Below, piece after piece: positions 36,205 to 44,944 of a DNA stretch of 64,000 bases (positions are counted from its first letter, which is position 1; every line of letters begins with the position of its first letter). The DNA lies in the NCBI GenBank assembly GCA_963812195.1, contig CAWEUI010000003.1, positions 16,902 to 80,901 on the forward strand. The letters run 5' to 3'. The position numbers and the translations under genes were made by a program. The notes below the pieces were generated by a model, which was not told where the DNA came from, made no database searches, and saw nothing but the letters and a program-made list of their open reading frames with translations. The DNA comes from ZC4RG30 sp963812195 (GTDB taxonomy: Bacteria; Pseudomonadota; Gammaproteobacteria; Steroidobacterales; Steroidobacteraceae).

Positions 36205-37509
36205 ATGACACGCATTACAGTAGTCGGAGCGGGGCTGGCAGGCATGAGCGCGGCGTTCGAGCTGCGTCAGCGCCTTGGCGATGCCCACGAGATCACGGTG
36301 GTGGGGCAGGGCCCGCGCTTCAGTTTCACGCCATCCAATCCCTGGATCGGCGTCGGCTGGCGCACGCCGGAGGAAACCGGTCTGGACGCGGCGGCTGTCC
36401 TGTGGAAGCGCAACATCGGCTTTCGCGAGTCCGAAGTGGCCAGCATCGACGCCGCCGGCAATCACGTGGTGCTGGCCGACGGTGAGCGCATCGATCATGA
36501 CTACCTGATCATCTGCACCGGGCCCAAACTGGACTTTGCCGCGATTCCCGGCCTCGGGCCGGAGGGCGGCTTCAGCCAGTCGGTGTGCACCGCGCCGCAT
36601 GCACAGGGCGCGCACGAGCGCTACCAGCAGTTCCTTGCCGATCCGGGGCCGATCGTGATCGGGGCCGTGCAGGGCGCGAGTTGCTTCGGTCCGGCCTACG
36701 AGTACGCATTCATCCTCGACGCGGATCTGCGCAAGCGCAAACTGCGTGATCGCGTGCCCATGACCTACGTGACCAGTGAACCGTTCATCGGCCATCTGGG
36801 CCTGGGCGGCGTCGGCGATTCCAAGGGCCTGCTGGAATCCGAGCTGCGCCAGCGGCACATACAGTGGATCACCAACGCCAAGGTGCTGGAAGTACGCAGC
36901 GATGCCATCGTCGTGCAGGCGCACGATGATGCGGGGCAGCCCAAGGGCGAACCGAAGACCCTGCCGGCGAAGTACTCGATGCTGCTGCCGGCGTTCGCCG
37001 GCGTGGCCCCGGTCGCGGCCGTGGAAGGGCTGTGCAATCCGAAGGGCTTCGTGATCGTGGACAAGCACCAGCGCAGCCCGCGCTACCCGAACATCTTCTC
37101 GGCCGGAGTCTGTGTGGCGATCGCGCCGCCGGAACCCACGCCGATTCCCACGGGCGTGCCCAAGACCGGCTTCATGATCGAATCCATGGTCACCACCATC
37201 GTGCGCAACATCGAGGCCGAACTGGCGGGCAAGCCCGCCAACTTCGAGGGCACGTGGAACGCGGTGTGCCTGGCCGACATGGGCGACACCGGCGCGGCCT
37301 TCGTGGCATTGCCGCAGATTCCGCCGCGCAATGTCACCTGGGCCAAGGTCGGCAAGTGGGTGCACGTGGCCAAGGTCGCCTTCGAAAAGTACTTCCTCTA
37401 CAAGATGCGCCACGGCACGTCCGAGCCGATCTACGAGAAATACGTGATGAGCGCGCTCGGCATCGAGCGGCTCAAGGATTCCAACTCACCCAAAGGGAGC
37501 GACTCATGA
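36205..37509 (+). CDS. sqr: Sulfide:quinone oxidoreductase
   Basis: A 434-residue peripheral membrane flavoprotein that oxidises sulfide to zero-valent sulfur or persulfide and reduces quinone. The N-terminal FAD motif is GAGLAGMSAA. The three catalytic cysteines of type I SQR are all present: C128 in FSQSVCTAP, C160 in QGASCFGPAYE and C355 in TWNAVCLADMGD, practically the numbering of the Acidithiobacillus enzyme, whose length it also matches. The C-terminal amphipathic membrane-binding part (VAKVAFEKYFLYKMRHG) is intact. GGGAGG gives a good ribosome-binding site. It is the first gene after the repressor-controlled promoter and overlaps the next gene by ATGA. A plain FAD-dependent reductase or FccB is unlikely, given the third cysteine and the tail. 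Confidence 0.93.
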   Translation: MTRITVVGAGLAGMSAAFELRQRLGDAHEITVVGQGPRFSFTPSNPWIGVGWRTPEETGLDAAAVLWKRNIGFRESEVASIDAAGNHVVLADGERIDHDYLIICTGPKLDFAAIPGLGPEGGFSQSVCTAPHAQGAHERYQQFLADPGPIVIGAVQGASCFGPAYEYAFILDADLRKRKLRDRVPMTYVTSEPFIGHLGLGGVGDSKGLLESELRQRHIQWITNAKVLEVRSDAIVVQAHDDAGQPKGEPKTLPAKYSMLLPAFAGVAPVAAVEGLCNPKGFVIVDKHQRSPRYPNIFSAGVCVAIAPPEPTPIPTGVPKTGFMIESMVTTIVRNIEAELAGKPANFEGTWNAVCLADMGDTGAAFVALPQIPPRNVTWAKVGKWVHVAKVAFEKYFLYKMRHGTSEPIYEKYVMSALGIERLKDSNSPKGSDS

Positions 37510-37709
37510 ACCTCGATCGGGCCGTAATGGCATTTGCCGGTTTCATGGTGCTGGCCAGCCTGGTACTCGCGCACTACGTGTCGCCGTACTGGTTGTGGCT
37601 GACCGTGTTCGTCGGACTGAACCTCATCCAGGCCAGCATCACCGGCTTCTGCCCGGCAGCGAAGCTGTTCAAGGCGATCGGTGTCGGGGAAGGCTGCGCG
37701 TTCAGATGA
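37506..37709 (+). CDS. DUF2892 inner-membrane protein (YgaP C-terminal domain-like)
   Basis: A 67-residue protein with two hydrophobic helices (about 8-25 and 29-45) followed by the DUF2892 pattern ITGFCPAAKLFKAIGV and GEGC. This matches the membrane domain that in YgaP is fused to a rhodanese; here the rhodanese part is absent. Two cysteines (C49 and C64) face the end of the second helix and could carry persulfide, though this is inference. It overlaps sqr by four bases (ATGA at 37506-37509) and the following adaptor gene in the same way, so it is translated as part of the operon. DUF2892 proteins often accompany sulfur-oxidation genes, but their activity is not established. Confidence 0.85.
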   Translation: MNLDRAVMAFAGFMVLASLVLAHYVSPYWLWLTVFVGLNLIQASITGFCPAAKLFKAIGVGEGCAFR

Positions 37710-38788
37710 GGCGAACCAGGCTCCATATCGCGGCGCTGGCGGCCACCGCCACGCTGCTCGCGGCTTGCGGGCACGGCCAACCGGCTGCCACGGCGCTTGC
37801 GCCACCCGCGGTGGACGCGATCACGGTCGCGGCCGGCGACGGCGGCGGCGGCATCCAATGGGATGGCGTCGTGCAGGCGGTGGAGCAGGCCGAGTTGTCC
37901 GCCCAGACATCCGGCCGCGTGGCCCGGCTCAGCGCCGACGTGGACCAGCGCGTGGCGGCGGGCCAGGTGCTGTTGCGGCTGACCAGTGAGGATCAGGCCG
38001 CGGCAGTGGCCGCGGCGCGCGCGCAGGTGCAGGCCGCCGAGGCTCAGCTCACGGACGCGGCGGCCCGCTTCGAGCGCGCCAGCAAACTGGTGGCACGCAA
38101 ACTCATCTCGCAGGACGATTTCGACCGGGTGCGCGCTGCGCATGACTCGGCCACCGCCAGCCGCGATGCCGCCAGGGCCCAACTGGCGCAGGCGCAGCAG
38201 CAGCTGGACTATACCGTCGTGCGCGCCCCTTACGCCGGCGTCATCGCGGCGCGCCAGGTCGAGCTTGGCGAGACCGTCGCCCCCGGCCGGTCGCTGTACA
38301 CCATGTATGCGCCGCAGCGCCTGCGCCTGGAAGTGCTGGTGCCGCAGACCGATGCATCCGCGCTGCGCGACAAGGCCGCCGCGGCCATTACGCTGCCCGA
38401 TGGCAGGCAAGTGGCGGCGGCGCAGGTCATCGTTTATCCGAGCGCCGATCCGCAGGCGCACACCACCACCGTGCGCGTGATGCTGCCGGCCATGGACAAC
38501 CCGCCGCGTCCCGGGCAGACGGCCAAGGTGCGCTTCGCCGGCACCGGCGGGCCGGCCGCCATCTGGTTGCCGGCCACCGCGGTGGTCGAGCGGGGCGAAC
38601 TGGCCGGTGCCTATGTGGTGGGCGACGACGATATCGTGCTGCGCCAGTTGCGCCTCGGGCGCCGCAGCGCGCAGCGCGTGGAAGTGATCGCCGGCCTCGC
38701 GCCGGGTGAGCGTGTGGCCAGCGATCCGGTCGCGGCGCTGCAATGGCTGCGCTCGCGGCATGCCGGACAGGACTCGCCAGGTGAGTGA
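37706..38788 (+). CDS. RND efflux periplasmic adaptor subunit (lipoprotein)
   Basis: A 360-residue HlyD/AcrA-type adaptor. A lipoprotein signal ends LLAAC (Cys21). Then come the lipoyl half-motif AEQAELSAQTSGRVARL, an alpha-helical hairpin (about 100-165) and the second lipoyl half with TVVRAPYAGVIAARQVELG, followed by the beta-barrel and membrane-proximal domains. It would link the inner-membrane RND pump encoded next to an outer-membrane channel; no tolC-like gene is in the window. Its ATG overlaps the DUF2892 stop (ATGA), and its end overlaps the GTG chosen for the pump gene by eight bases. Confidence 0.9.
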   Translation: MRRTRLHIAALAATATLLAACGHGQPAATALAPPAVDAITVAAGDGGGGIQWDGVVQAVEQAELSAQTSGRVARLSADVDQRVAAGQVLLRLTSEDQAAAVAAARAQVQAAEAQLTDAAARFERASKLVARKLISQDDFDRVRAAHDSATASRDAARAQLAQAQQQLDYTVVRAPYAGVIAARQVELGETVAPGRSLYTMYAPQRLRLEVLVPQTDASALRDKAAAAITLPDGRQVAAAQVIVYPSADPQAHTTTVRVMLPAMDNPPRPGQTAKVRFAGTGGPAAIWLPATAVVERGELAGAYVVGDDDIVLRQLRLGRRSAQRVEVIAGLAPGERVASDPVAALQWLRSRHAGQDSPGE

Positions 38789-41700
38789 GGCGCCGGACAG
38801 CGGCGGCAAGCTGGGCGTTTCCGGACGGCTGGCGCGCCATTTCGTCTCCAATCCGATGACGCCATTGCTGGCCCTGGTGGGCCTGATACTTGGCATCGTC
38901 GCGGTGATGATCACGCCGCGCGAGGAAGAGCCGCAGATCGACGTGACCATGGCCAATGTCATCGTGCCGTTTGCCGGCGCCTCGGCGCGCGACGTGGAAC
39001 AGCAGGTGGCGTCGCCGCTGGAGCAGAAGCTCTCTGAAATCGAGGGCATCAAGCACGTGTACTCGGTGTCGCGGCCTGGTGCGGCCGTGCTCACGGTGGA
39101 GTTTCAGGTTGGCGTGCCGCGCCAGAGCGCCCTGGTGCGGCTGTACAACCAGGTCTGGTCCAACATGGACCTGTTGCAGCCGGGCAGCGGAATCGGTACG
39201 CCGCTGGTGGATCCCAAGGGCATCGACGACGTGCCCATCATGGCCGTGACGCTGTGGAGTGATGATCCGAATCGCGGGCCGGCCGATCTGGCGCAGGTGG
39301 CCCACAGTCTGGAAGTCGAACTCAAGCGCGTCCCCGGCACGCGCGACGTGTATTCAATCGGAGCGCCGCAACGGCGCGTGGTGGTGACGCTGGATGCCGC
39401 GCGGCTGGCCAGCTACGGCCTGACCGTCACCGACCTGATGAACTCATTGCGCGCCGCCAATGTCGTGCAGCAGCTCGGCGAGCGCGTCGAACCCGGCGGC
39501 ACGGTGCAGGAAAGCGCGGGCCGCTTCCTGGCCAGCGGCGCGGAAGTGGCGAACCTGGTCATTGGCGTCGATGGTGGCCGGCCGCTGCTGCTGTCCGATG
39601 TCGCGCAGGTGACCGACGGTGCCGACCTGCCGGACAGCTACGTGTGGTACGGCACGCCGGCAGGCAAGGCCGGCCCGGCAGCCGGCATCGCGCCGGCCGT
39701 GACCATCGCCATCGCCAAGAAGCCGGGCAGCAATGCCGCGGACATCACCACGGCAGTGGCGCGGCGGCTGGGCGACTTGCGCGGCGAGCTCATTCCGCAG
39801 GGCGTGCATGCCCAGATCACGCGCGACTATGGCAAGACCGCCACCGACAAGGCGCAGAAGCTGATCCAGAAGCTGATCTTCGCCACCTTCTCGGTGGTGT
39901 TGCTGGTGCTGTTCGCGCTGGGCTGGCGCGAGGCCATCGTGGTGGGTACGGCGGTGGTGCTGACACTGTCCGTGACCCTGTTCGCCTCGCGCGCCATGGG
40001 CTTCACGCTGAACCGCGTGTCGCTGTTCGCGCTGATCTTCTCGATCGGCATCCTGGTGGACGATGCCATCGTGGTGGTGGAGAACATCCATCGTCACATG
40101 CGGCGCGGCGGCCGCACCTTGCTGCAGGCCATTCCGGCGGCGGTCGATGAGGTCGGCGGCCCCACCATCCTGGCCACCTTCACGGTGATCGCGGCGTTGC
40201 TGCCGATGGCCTTCGTGTCGGGCTTGATGGGGCCCTACATGCGGCCCATCCCCATCAACGCGTCGGCCGGCATGCTGCTGTCGCTGGGTATCGCGCTCAT
40301 CGTCACGCCGTGGCTGGCGGCACGGCTGCTCGGGCGCCATGTGGCGCACGAAATGCCCGCCGCCGAGGACATCGTCAAGGACTCATGGCTGCAGCGACTG
40401 TTCACGCGCGTGCTCGGGCCGTTCCTGCACGGCAACCATGCGGGGCGCAACCGGCGCCTGCTGATGGGCGCCATGCTGTTGCTGGTGCTGTTGTCGGCGG
40501 GTCTGGCCGTGGTTCGCGTGGTCGTGCTGAAGATGCTGCCCTTCGACAACAAGTCCGAAATGCAGATCGTGGTGGACATGCCCGAGGGCAGCGCGCTGCA
40601 AACCACCAATGCGCTGCTGATGGACGTGGCGCAGCGGGTCGCGAAGGTGCCCGAGGTCGTGGACTTCCAGGGCTATGCGGGAACCTCGGCGCCGGTGAAC
40701 TTCAACGGGCTGGTGCGCCAGTACTACCTGCGCGCCGGCAACAACGTGGGCGACCTGCAGGTCAACCTGGTCGACAAGCACCAGCGCAAGCGCCAGAGCC
40801 ACCAGATCGCCCGTGCCTTGCGTCCGGATCTGGCCGCGATCGCCGCACGCTACGGCGCCAGCCTGAAGGTCGTGGAAGTGCCGCCCGGCCCGCCGGTGCT
40901 GGCGCCGCTGGTGGCCGAGCTGTACGGGCCGGACTACGCGCGCAGCCGCGTGCTGGGCCGCGAGCTGGAGAAGGTGTTCACCGCCGAGGATGGCATCGTG
41001 GACGTCGATACCACGGTGGAGGCCGACGCGCCGCACGAGTCGCTGGCGGTGGATCGCGCGCGTGCCGCCAGGCTGGGCGTATCGCAGGCGGATATCGTGG
41101 CGACACTGACCGCCGCGGTGGCCGGCGCGGATGCCACGTTCGTGCAGGACGGCCGCTCGCGCTACCCGCATCCGGTGCGGCTGCGCCTGCCGGCTGCCGA
41201 CCAGGCGAGTCTGTCGAAACTGCTGGCGCTGCGGGTGCGCAGCGCCGATGGCAAGCTGGTGCCGCTGGCCGAACTGGTCACCGTGCAGCGCGGCGACTGG
41301 GATGGCGCGATCTACCACAAGGACCTTCTGCCTGTGGTGTACGTGACCGGCGACGAGGCCGGTCGTTACGACAGCCCGCTCTACGGCATGTTCGGCATCG
41401 TCGGCAAGCTGGCGCACGAGGCCGTCGGCGGCGTCAACCTGAACCAGTACTTCATCCGCCAGCCTCCCGATGCGGCGAGCTTCGCGGTCAAGTGGGACGG
41501 CGAGTGGCAGATCACCTACGAGACATTCCGCGACATGGGGCTGGCCTATGCCGCGGGAATCATACTGATCTACTTCCTGGTGGTGGCGCAGTTCCGCAAC
41601 TACATAGTGCCGCTGATCATCATGGCGCCGATTCCGCTCACCGTAATCGGCGTGATGCCGGGCCACGCGCTGCTGCATGCGCAGTTCACGGCCACCTCGA

Positions 41701-42027
41701 TGATCGGCATGATCGCGCTGGCCGGCATCATCGTGCGCAATTCCATCCTGCTGGTGGATTTCATCAACCATGCGCTGGGCGAAGGACGCGAACTGGCGTG
41801 CGGCGGTGATCGACGCCTGCGCGGTTCGCGCCAAGCCCATCGTGCTGACCGCGCTGGCGGCCATGCTCGGGGCGTTCTTCATCCTGGATGACCCCATCTT
41901 CAACGGCCTGGCGGTGTCCCTGATCTTCGGCATCCTGGTCAGCACGGTGCTGACGCTGGTGGTCATTCCGTTGCTGTACTATTCCTATATCCGCCGGCGC
42001 AAACCGGCGCCGGCAAGGACGGCATGA
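38781..42027 (+). CDS. RND efflux pump inner-membrane permease (one frameshift)
   Basis: A proton-driven RND permease of about 1080 residues. Features seen: the first transmembrane helix PLLALVGLILGIVAVMIT, the periplasmic porter domain, the central helix bundle with GILVDDAIVVVENI (containing the acidic pair of the proton relay), a second porter half and the C-terminal helix bundle with IRNSILLVDFINHALGEG. Near 41790 one extra base breaks the frame; the true C-terminus (RAAVIDACAVRAKPIVLTAL through YYSYIRRR) is read in the next frame to 42027. The start could be the GTG at 38781 (AGGA upstream) or the ATG at 38760. It overlaps cioA by four bases. The substrate is unknown; the operon context suggests a sulfur-stress-related compound. 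Confidence 0.88.
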
Positions 42028-43340
42028 TGGATCCTCTGCTGCTCGCGCGGATACAGTTCGCGTCGAACATCAGCTTTCACATTCTCTTCCCCAGCATCTC
42101 CATCGCTCTGTCGTGGGTGCTGCTGTACTTCAAGTGGCGCTACCGGCGCACGCAGGATGAGCGCTGGATGGACGCCTACAGGCTGTGGGTGAAGATCTTC
42201 GCGCTGACCTTCGCGATGGGCGTGGTGTCCGGGGTCACGATGAGTTTCCAGTTCGGCACGAACTGGCCGGGCTTCATGGAGACCGTGGGCAACGTCGCCG
42301 GGCCGCTGCTGGCCTACGAGGTGCTGACCGCGTTCTTTCTGGAAGCCACATTCCTGGCGATCATGCTGTTCGGTATCGGCAAGGTATCCGAACGGGTGCA
42401 CACGCTGGCCACGGTGCTGGTGGCGGTGGGCACGGCCGTTGTCGGCGTTCTGGATCCTGGTGCTGGATTCGTGGATGCAGACCCCGGTCGGCTTCGAACT
42501 GATCGACGGGCGCGTGCATGCCACCGACTGGCTGGCCATCCTGTTCAATCCGTCGATGCCGTGGCGCGTCATCCACATGCTGCTGGCATCGGGCCTGACG
42601 GTGGCGTTCCTGATCAGCGGCCTGTCGGCGTGGCGGGTGTTGCGTGGCGATACCCGGCCGGACGCGCCGGCCACACTGCGCACCGGGGTCACGCTGGCCG
42701 CGGTGCTATCCCCCTGCAGATCCTGGTCGGGGACTTTCACGGATTGAACACGCTGGAGCATCAGCCGGCCAAGATCGCCGCCATGGAAGGCATCTGGCAT
42801 ACCGAAACCGGGGCGCCACTGCTGCTGTTCGCCTGGCCCGATGCCGCCGAACAGCGCAATCACCTCCAGGTGGCCATTCCCCACGGCGCCAGCCTGATCC
42901 TGCGGCACTCCGCCGAGGGCAGGATCCAGGGCCTGGACCAGTTCCCCGACGCGCATCCGCCGGTGCGGCCGGTGTTCTTCGCCTTTCGCGTCATGGTGGG
43001 CATGGGACTGTTGATGCTGGCGGTGTCCTGGTTTGGCGCCTGGCGCCTGCGGGGTGGGCGGTCGCCGCCGCGCTGGTGGCTCAAGGCCATGGTGGGCATG
43101 ACCTTCGCCGGCTGGGTGGCCACGCTGGCCGGCTGGTACGTCACCGAGATCGGGCGCCAGCCCTGGCTGGTGTATGGCCTGCTGCGCACCGCCGCCGCGG
43201 CAACCGCGCGACCCATTCCGCTGGGCACCAGCCTGACGCTGTATCTGGTGCTGTATGCGTCGCTGATCTTTGCGTACATCAGCGTCCTGTTCTACCTGGC
43301 GCGCAAGGGCGGGACGGCAGGAGTGCCCCATGCCACCTGA
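42024..43340 (+). CDS. cioA: Cytochrome bd-type quinol oxidase subunit I, cyanide-insensitive (CioA) type, two frameshifts
   Basis: Subunit I of a bd-type oxidase that passes electrons from quinol to oxygen. The N-terminus has the heme ligand H19 in ISFHILFPSISIALSW and the characteristic EIGRQPWLVYGLLRT motif. The quinol-binding Q-loop after VGDFHGLNTLEHQPAK is short, as in CioA rather than E. coli CydA (the whole protein is about 440 residues against 522). The frame shifts near 42440 (extra G in GGCCGTTG) and shifts back near 42707 (missing base in GTGCTATC); the intervening helices (FWILVLDSWMQTPVGFELI) lie in the other frame. Both look like sequence errors. It starts in the pump stop codon and overlaps cioB by eleven bases. 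Confidence 0.9.
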   Translation: MMDPLLLARIQFASNISFHILFPSISIALSWVLLYFKWRYRRTQDERWMDAYRLWVKIFALTFAMGVVSGVTMSFQFGTNWPGFMETVGNVAGPLLAYEVLTAFFLEATFLAIMLFGIGKVSERVHTLATVLVAVGTAVVGVLDPGAGFVDADPGRLRTDRRARACHRLAGHPVQSVDAVARHPHAAGIGPDGGVPDQRPVGVAGVAWRYPAGRAGHTAHRGHAGRGAIPLQILVGDFHGLNTLEHQPAKIAAMEGIWHTETGAPLLLFAWPDAAEQRNHLQVAIPHGASLILRHSAEGRIQGLDQFPDAHPPVRPVFFAFRVMVGMGLLMLAVSWFGAWRLRGGRSPPRWWLKAMVGMTFAGWVATLAGWYVTEIGRQPWLVYGLLRTAAAATARPIPLGTSLTLYLVLYASLIFAYISVLFYLARKGGTAGVPHAT

Positions 43341-44355
43341 TCTGACCACCCCAGCCGGCTGGCTGCCGGTGGTGTTCATGGCCCTGATGGGCATCGCGCT
43401 GCTGCTGTACGTGGTGCTCGATGGCTATGACCTGGGCGTCGGCATCCTGCTGCCCGGCGGCAGTGATGAGGAAAAGGACGTGATGGTCGGTTCCATCGGG
43501 CCGTTCTGGGACGCCAACGAGACCTGGCTGGTGCTGGGCATCGGCATCCTGCTGACGGCGTTTCCCATGGCGCAGGGCGTGGTGCTGTCCTCGTTGTACC
43601 TGCCGGTGGTGCTGATGCTCATCGGCCTGATGCTGCGCGGTGTGGCATTCGATTTCCGCGTGAAGGTACAGGCCGCGCACAAGCCGCTGTGGAACCGCCT
43701 GTTCTGGCTGGGTTCGGTCACCACGGCCGCGGCGCAGGGCTGGATGCTGGGCAGTTACATCACGGGTTTTTCCACCGCACTGCCCGCGCGCGGTTTTGCG
43801 TTGCTGACCGCGCTGTGCGTGCCCGCCGCCTACGCGCTGCTGGGGGCCGGCTGGTTGCTGATCAAGACCACCGGCGCCTTGCAGGCCAAGGCCGTGCACT
43901 GGGCGCGCCGCGCCTGGTGGGGCGCGCTGGCCGGGTTCCTGGCCGTGTCCATGGTCTCGCCGCTGGTAAGCGAGCGGATCTTCCAGAAGTGGTTCAGCCT
44001 GCCGTATGTGGTGCTGCTGCTGCCCCTGCCGATCGTGACGCTGTCGCTGCTGCTCATTGCGGCGCGCGCACTGCGCCGCCTGCCGGTGCGCCTGGCGCAG
44101 GGCAATGATTATGGCGCCTGGGTTCCCTTCGGCTGCACCGTCGGGGTGATCGTGCTGGGCTTTTACGGCCTGTCGTACAGCCTGTTTCCCTACCTGGTCG
44201 TGGACCGAATCACCATCTGGCAGGCGGCCAGTGCGCCGGAATCGCTGATGGTGATCCTGGTCGGGGCGCTGGTGGTGCTGCCGGCCATCCTCGGCTACAC
44301 CATATATGTGTACCGGGTATTCCGCGGCAAGGCACAGCCGCTGACCTACGGCTGA
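43330..44355 (+). CDS. cioB: Cytochrome bd-type quinol oxidase subunit II, CioB type
   Basis: A 341-residue subunit II with about nine transmembrane helices. It contains the conserved stretches YVVLDGYDLGVGILLP (first helix), DANETWLVLGIGILLTAFP and LRGVAFDFRVK. Its length matches CioB/CydB (335-379). The ATG at 43330 sits inside the end of cioA, so the subunits are translated together. No CydX-like small peptide follows in the next 170 bases. This is the last gene of the operon starting at sqr. Confidence 0.93.
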   Translation: MPPDLTTPAGWLPVVFMALMGIALLLYVVLDGYDLGVGILLPGGSDEEKDVMVGSIGPFWDANETWLVLGIGILLTAFPMAQGVVLSSLYLPVVLMLIGLMLRGVAFDFRVKVQAAHKPLWNRLFWLGSVTTAAAQGWMLGSYITGFSTALPARGFALLTALCVPAAYALLGAGWLLIKTTGALQAKAVHWARRAWWGALAGFLAVSMVSPLVSERIFQKWFSLPYVVLLLPLPIVTLSLLLIAARALRRLPVRLAQGNDYGAWVPFGCTVGVIVLGFYGLSYSLFPYLVVDRITIWQAASAPESLMVILVGALVVLPAILGYTIYVYRVFRGKAQPLTYG

Positions 44356-44418
44356 GTCGCGCCGGGCGGCCTGCATTTCGCACCGATTCGTATATACTCC
44401 CGGCCCCGCTTGGTGGAC

Positions 44419-44446
44419 CCGGCCGCTTCTTGAAGCTGGCCGGTTT
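44419..44446 (+). terminator. Probable intrinsic terminator after cioB
   Basis: CCGGCCGCTT (44419-44428) pairs with AAGC-T-GGCCGG (44433-44443) around a CTTG loop, a ten-base stem with one bulge, followed by TTT. It stands 64 bases after the cioB stop and before the tRNA cluster. The T-run is short, so efficiency is uncertain. A TATACT hexamer at 44393-44398 lies just before the hairpin, and TAACAT at 44504-44509 is better placed as the tRNA -10 box; the rest of the 172-base gap holds nothing else. Confidence 0.45.
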
Positions 44447-44527
44447 CGCCCGGGCGGGGAGTAACCGGCCCTGCGTGCATGGCCCAAGTCGGACTGATTG
44501 CCCTAACATGGGCGCCGCCAGAAAAGG

Positions 44528-44604
<77 letters not shown>

Positions 44605-44631
44605 GGCACCGGTTGCTGCGAAGTGAACGAT

Positions 44632-44708
44632 GGTGGACGTAGCTCAGCTGGTAGAGTCCCGGATTGTGATTCCGGCTGTCGCGGGTTCGAGTCCCGTCGT
44701 CCACCCCA
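44632..44708 (+). tRNA. tRNA-His (anticodon GTG)
   Basis: Acceptor GTGGACG pairs with CGTCCAC; the extra 5' G at 44632 opposite discriminator C is the tRNA-His identity element G-1. Anticodon loop TTGTGAT sits in the CCGGA/TCCGG stem. CCA is encoded. Confidence 0.95.
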
Positions 44709-44718
44709 CCCATACAAT

Positions 44719-44794
<76 letters not shown>

Positions 44795-44812
44795 TTTTCA
44801 ATGATCCGCGGC

Positions 44813-44897
44813 GCGAAAGTGGCGGAACTGGTAGACGCACTGGATTTAGGTTCCAGCGGGGCAACCCGTGAGAGTTCGAGTCTCTCCTTTCGCACCA
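44813..44897 (+). tRNA. tRNA-Leu (anticodon TAG)
   Basis: An 85-base class II tRNA with a long variable arm (CGGGGCAACCCGT), acceptor GCGAAAG with CTTTCGC, anticodon loop TTTAGGT between CTGGA and TCCAG, and CCA encoded. It reads CTN codons and ends 47 bases before tig. Confidence 0.95.
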
Positions 44898-44944
44898 GTA
44901 ACCACGACGTCCGCTCCCCCGCAAGTAACGAAGGATTGGCAGCA

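Noticed and set aside
42439..42747. A separate small membrane protein within cioA
   Set aside because: Its sequence is the missing middle of CioA; the two indels either side restore a continuous subunit.
44393..44398. TATACT as the promoter of the tRNA cluster
   Set aside because: It precedes a terminator-like hairpin and lies about 130 bases before the first tRNA; the hexamer TAACAT at 44504 is better placed, so it is not listed as a promoter.
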